In this document: positions 62,055 to 64,000 of the stretch, in pieces
How the letters are laid out: every line of letters begins with the position of its first letter
Numbering within the stretch: the stretch's first letter is position 1
Source of the DNA: Christiangramia crocea
GTDB lineage: Bacteria > Bacteroidota > Bacteroidia > Flavobacteriales > Flavobacteriaceae
DNA length: 64,000 bases
Direction: 5' to 3'
Assembly: GCF_022410465.1 (NCBI RefSeq)
Contig: NZ_JAJSON010000025.1
Span: forward strand, 1-64,000
The notes under the pieces: model-generated
What the model was told of the DNA's origin: nothing
Seen by the model: the letters and a program-made list of their open reading frames with translations, nothing else
Databases searched by the model: none
Position numbers and translations under genes: made by a program

Positions 62055-62924
62055 CTATTTGGCGATCCTCTCCAGGGAATACCTGATTAGATCGTCAACA
62101 GGTTTTGAAGTATCTTCAGCAAATTCGCCGGTTAGCCTGTTGGCGAGAACTACATTCATTGAAACTGAACGATGCCCGAGTAACTTTGACAGACCATAAA
62201 TACCCGATGTTTCCATTTCAAGGTTGGTAATCTCATGACCTTTATAGTTGAAAGCGCCTATCTTATCGTTCATTTCGGCGTCAGGAATTTGAGCTCTTAA
62301 TACCCGGCCCTGAGGGCCGTAGAAACCAACATTGGTTCCGGTAAATCCTTTTATGGTAGAATCAGAACTAAATTTTTCTATCAGGTTCTCATCTCCTTTA
62401 ACAACATAAGGCATGGCCTTAAGAGAAGACCAGCCTGTTTGTTCTACGAAAGCTTCTGCAATTTCTGTATTTAAAAAAGAATCACTTTTGTAATAGTGCA
62501 TAAGTCCGTCAAATCCTATAGCCCATTCACTGGTAATAAATGAACCCACGGGGATGTTTTCTCTTATGGACCCTGTAGTTCCAATACGTATAATATCCAG
62601 ACTAACGGGATTTTCCTTTATTGCTTTCCCCTTCAGGTCAATATTCGCCAGTGCGTCTAATTCGGTAAAAGCAATGTCAATATTGTCGGTTCCCATTCCT
62701 GTAGACATCACGGTGATACGCTTTCCTCTAAAATAACCTGTATGCGTAAAGAATTCACGTTTATTTTTCTTAACCTCGATCTTATCAAAATGCCTGCTGA
62801 TTTTCGAAACCCTACCCGGATCTCCAACCACAATTATCGTTTGGGCCAGGTCTTCAGGAAGTAGGCCCAGATGGTAGATTGAACCATCCCTGTTAAGGAC
62901 AAGTTCAGATGCTTTTAAACTCAT
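62055..62924 (-). CDS. Uridine phosphorylase-like nucleoside phosphorylase
   Basis: A 289-residue PNP_UDP_1-family phosphorylase that releases bases from nucleosides with phosphate. Seen: IIVVGDPGRVSKIS (phosphate loop with Arg), GTDNIDIAFTELDAL, IRIGTTGSIRENIPVGSFITS, and EMETSGIYGLSKLLGHRSVSMNVVLANR, where Glu contacts the ribose. The base preference cannot be fixed; uridine is most likely. One base separates it from the DUF1835 gene. Confidence 0.9.
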   Translation of the reverse strand: MSLKASELVLNRDGSIYHLGLLPEDLAQTIIVVGDPGRVSKISRHFDKIEVKKNKREFFTHTGYFRGKRITVMSTGMGTDNIDIAFTELDALANIDLKGKAIKENPVSLDIIRIGTTGSIRENIPVGSFITSEWAIGFDGLMHYYKSDSFLNTEIAEAFVEQTGWSSLKAMPYVVKGDENLIEKFSSDSTIKGFTGTNVGFYGPQGRVLRAQIPDAEMNDKIGAFNYKGHEITNLEMETSGIYGLSKLLGHRSVSMNVVLANRLTGEFAEDTSKPVDDLIRYSLERIAK

Positions 62925-62925
62925 T

Positions 62926-63855
62926 CTATAATTTTAATAATTTGTGAGATTCAGACTCATATAGGAAATCATACATCCTGGCACCACCAAAATACTCGTC
63001 ATTTTTAAGATCCCGGTAAAAATTCTTTTCTCCGTTCAATACCTGTTTTCCCTTTTCCGATAGCAGGATACGGTCGTCTTTATTTTCATAAAAAATTGAA
63101 AGCTTCTTCAGCAACCGCTTCATTTGAGTATCACTATATCCATAATAACCCTGATATTGAAGTGCATAACCTAAAAGATGGTTCTCACTGGCTATTTCAT
63201 GATTTTCAATAAGCTTCAGAACATTTCTTTCCAGCGAATTAATTCCGGTGACGCTATTTGGAAACCTTTCAATATGAGCCCTTATGCAGCTTGACAGGTA
63301 TTCGAAATTAGTATTGGTCTTTATCTGTGGTTTTAATTTCATGGGATCACCACTGCAATACAGTTCCCATATCAACATAGCTACCTCCAGATCATCATTA
63401 TTCAACTCGATCCTGTTATCGTAATGGTTTTTAAGCTCATCAAGGCTTAGGTTTGAAAGAGGTTTGAACTCTTTCTCACCAGGCAGTTTTTTGCTACAAA
63501 CCAGTGAGATGGGGACTTCTTTTTTCTTTGCGAAAAGAAGATTAATGGCAGCAAGCATGTTGATATGACAAAAAAGATCAAATTCAAACCAGAGAATGAC
63601 TGAGTCATAGTCATCCATGGCCTTTAATCTCTTTATTTCCGAAATAAAGCGTTCTTCATAATTTTCGGAAGAAATATCATAAGCCTTTCGAAGGAATTTC
63701 TTTCTTACTTTAAAGAAATCCTGGTTGATCTCCTTCAGGGTAGGGCCTTCACATAATAGCTCACGCCAGATGATAAGCTCACCTGGCAGATTGAGTTGTT
63801 CCATTTGTTCAGCAAGGCTGTCGCCGTTAACGATATGTAAGGTTTTATTTCCCAT
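62926..63855 (-). CDS. DUF1835 domain protein
   Basis: A 309-residue cytoplasmic protein starting LHIVNGDSLAEQMEQLNLPGELIIWRELLCEGP, the conserved HIVNGDS of the DUF1835 domain, with WFEFDLFCHINMLAAINLLF following. A helical C-terminal part (~190-309) resembles a winged-helix fold. Function unknown. It forms a two-gene operon with the nucleoside phosphorylase. The gap to the upstream gene is so short that its promoter must overlap that gene's terminator or it is read through. Confidence 0.82.
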   Translation of the reverse strand: MGNKTLHIVNGDSLAEQMEQLNLPGELIIWRELLCEGPTLKEINQDFFKVRKKFLRKAYDISSENYEERFISEIKRLKAMDDYDSVILWFEFDLFCHINMLAAINLLFAKKKEVPISLVCSKKLPGEKEFKPLSNLSLDELKNHYDNRIELNNDDLEVAMLIWELYCSGDPMKLKPQIKTNTNFEYLSSCIRAHIERFPNSVTGINSLERNVLKLIENHEIASENHLLGYALQYQGYYGYSDTQMKRLLKKLSIFYENKDDRILLSEKGKQVLNGEKNFYRDLKNDEYFGGARMYDFLYESESHKLLKL

Positions 63856-63861
63856 AAAAGA

Positions 63862-63897
63862 ATAAAAAAAGCGTATTGGAATTAACCTCCAACACGC
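63862..63897 (-). terminator. Rho-independent terminator overlapping the SUI1-family stop codon
   Basis: On the minus strand GCGTGTTGGA (63897-63888), loop GGTTAAT, TCCAATACGC (63880-63871; one G-U pair), then seven T residues. The TAA stop of the gene lies inside the loop, so the hairpin is built from coding bases. Confidence 0.88.
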
Positions 63898-64000
63898 TTA
63901 ACGTTATAACCCTCTTTTTCCAGTATTTGCATAATTTTATCCCGGTCATCTCCCTGTATAATGATCTCTCCTTCTTTTGTTGAGCCACCAACACCGCATT
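63882..64000 (-). CDS. SUI1/YciH-family translation factor, C-terminal part
   Basis: The last 38 codons of a gene entering from the right edge. The frame reads CGVGGSTKEGEIIIQGDDRDK followed by an EGYNVKRVGG end, the typical C-terminal half of SUI1/eIF1-like proteins (YciH) with the CGxGGxxKxGxIxIQGD signature. It likely influences start-codon selection. The 5' part is outside the window. Confidence 0.92.
   Translation of the reverse strand, partial: CGVGGSTKEGEIIIQGDDRDKIMQILEKEGYNVKRVGG

Overview
The window looks like chromosomal DNA of a marine-type Flavobacteriaceae bacterium (Bacteroidetes). The reasons are: AT-rich genes with few Shine-Dalgarno sequences; promoters of the Bacteroidetes form TTG-N19-TAnnTTTG; a BshA bacillithiol enzyme; Bacteroidetes-type LptD and TamB; and a flexirubin/aryl-polyene pigment cluster led by a tyrosine ammonia-lyase very like the flavobacterial enzyme. 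The genus (something near Gramella/Christiangramia, Zunongwangia or Salegentibacter) is a guess. I saw no phage, insertion sequence, CRISPR array or rRNA.

Region 1 (1-275) holds two tRNA genes on the minus strand, Pro(TGG), cut by the window edge, and Ser(GCT).

Region 2 (436-19426) is the most interesting part: an aryl-polyene/flexirubin-type pigment cluster. A flavin-dependent halogenase-like gene and a 41-residue membrane peptide point left. To the right run tyrosine ammonia-lyase, ketoreductase, LpxL-like acyltransferase, hotdog dehydratase, thioesterase, ketosynthase, a truncated ketosynthase-like protein, ACP, a second ketosynthase with its chain-length-factor-like partner, polysaccharide deacetylase, LolA, a second dehydratase, GT2-DUF2062, an MMPL transporter with an unusual C-terminal domain, a C45-type NTN lipoprotein and a PaaK-like ligase. 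The implied logic is that tyrosine becomes coumarate, the ligase activates it onto the ACP, the ketosynthase/ketoreductase/dehydratase set extends it to a polyene, the halogenase decorates the ring, and the membrane proteins move the product outward. The dialkylresorcinol genes darA/darB are not in the window.

Region 3 (19427-24625, minus) is a tight housekeeping operon: tsaD, rsmE, DUF4159, SpoU methyltransferase, AI-2E-family permease and a THUMP-like methyltransferase. Region 4 (24717-34966) holds tamB, pfkA, mgsA, ridA, lptD and a cell-wall amidase, so it is rich in envelope assembly. Region 5 (35023-42778) runs MCE/MlaD protein, a membrane Fe-S and CCG-domain pair, a conserved small protein, a GH3-serine hydrolase fusion and bshA. 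Region 6 (42836-54898) holds an outer-membrane barrel, a GlcD-GlcF-like flavin/Fe-S oxidoreductase, a histidine kinase with a receiver-only regulator, aroC, a DAACS symporter, a DCC protein, MutS2 without an Smr domain, ung and a second barrel.

Region 7 (55083-58982, minus) looks like a small sugar-related group: a six-bladed-propeller ScyD-like lipoprotein, a DUF1080 lipoprotein and a secreted Gfo/Idh/MocA oxidoreductase. A consensus promoter with a long leader and a possible leader peptide sits upstream of it. Region 8 (59078-64000, minus) holds a signal-less NMT1/THI5-like binding protein coupled to polyphosphate kinase, a nucleoside phosphorylase, a DUF1835 protein and the 3' end of a SUI1-family gene. 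Several convergent pairs meet with zero or negative spacing, so the layout is very compact.
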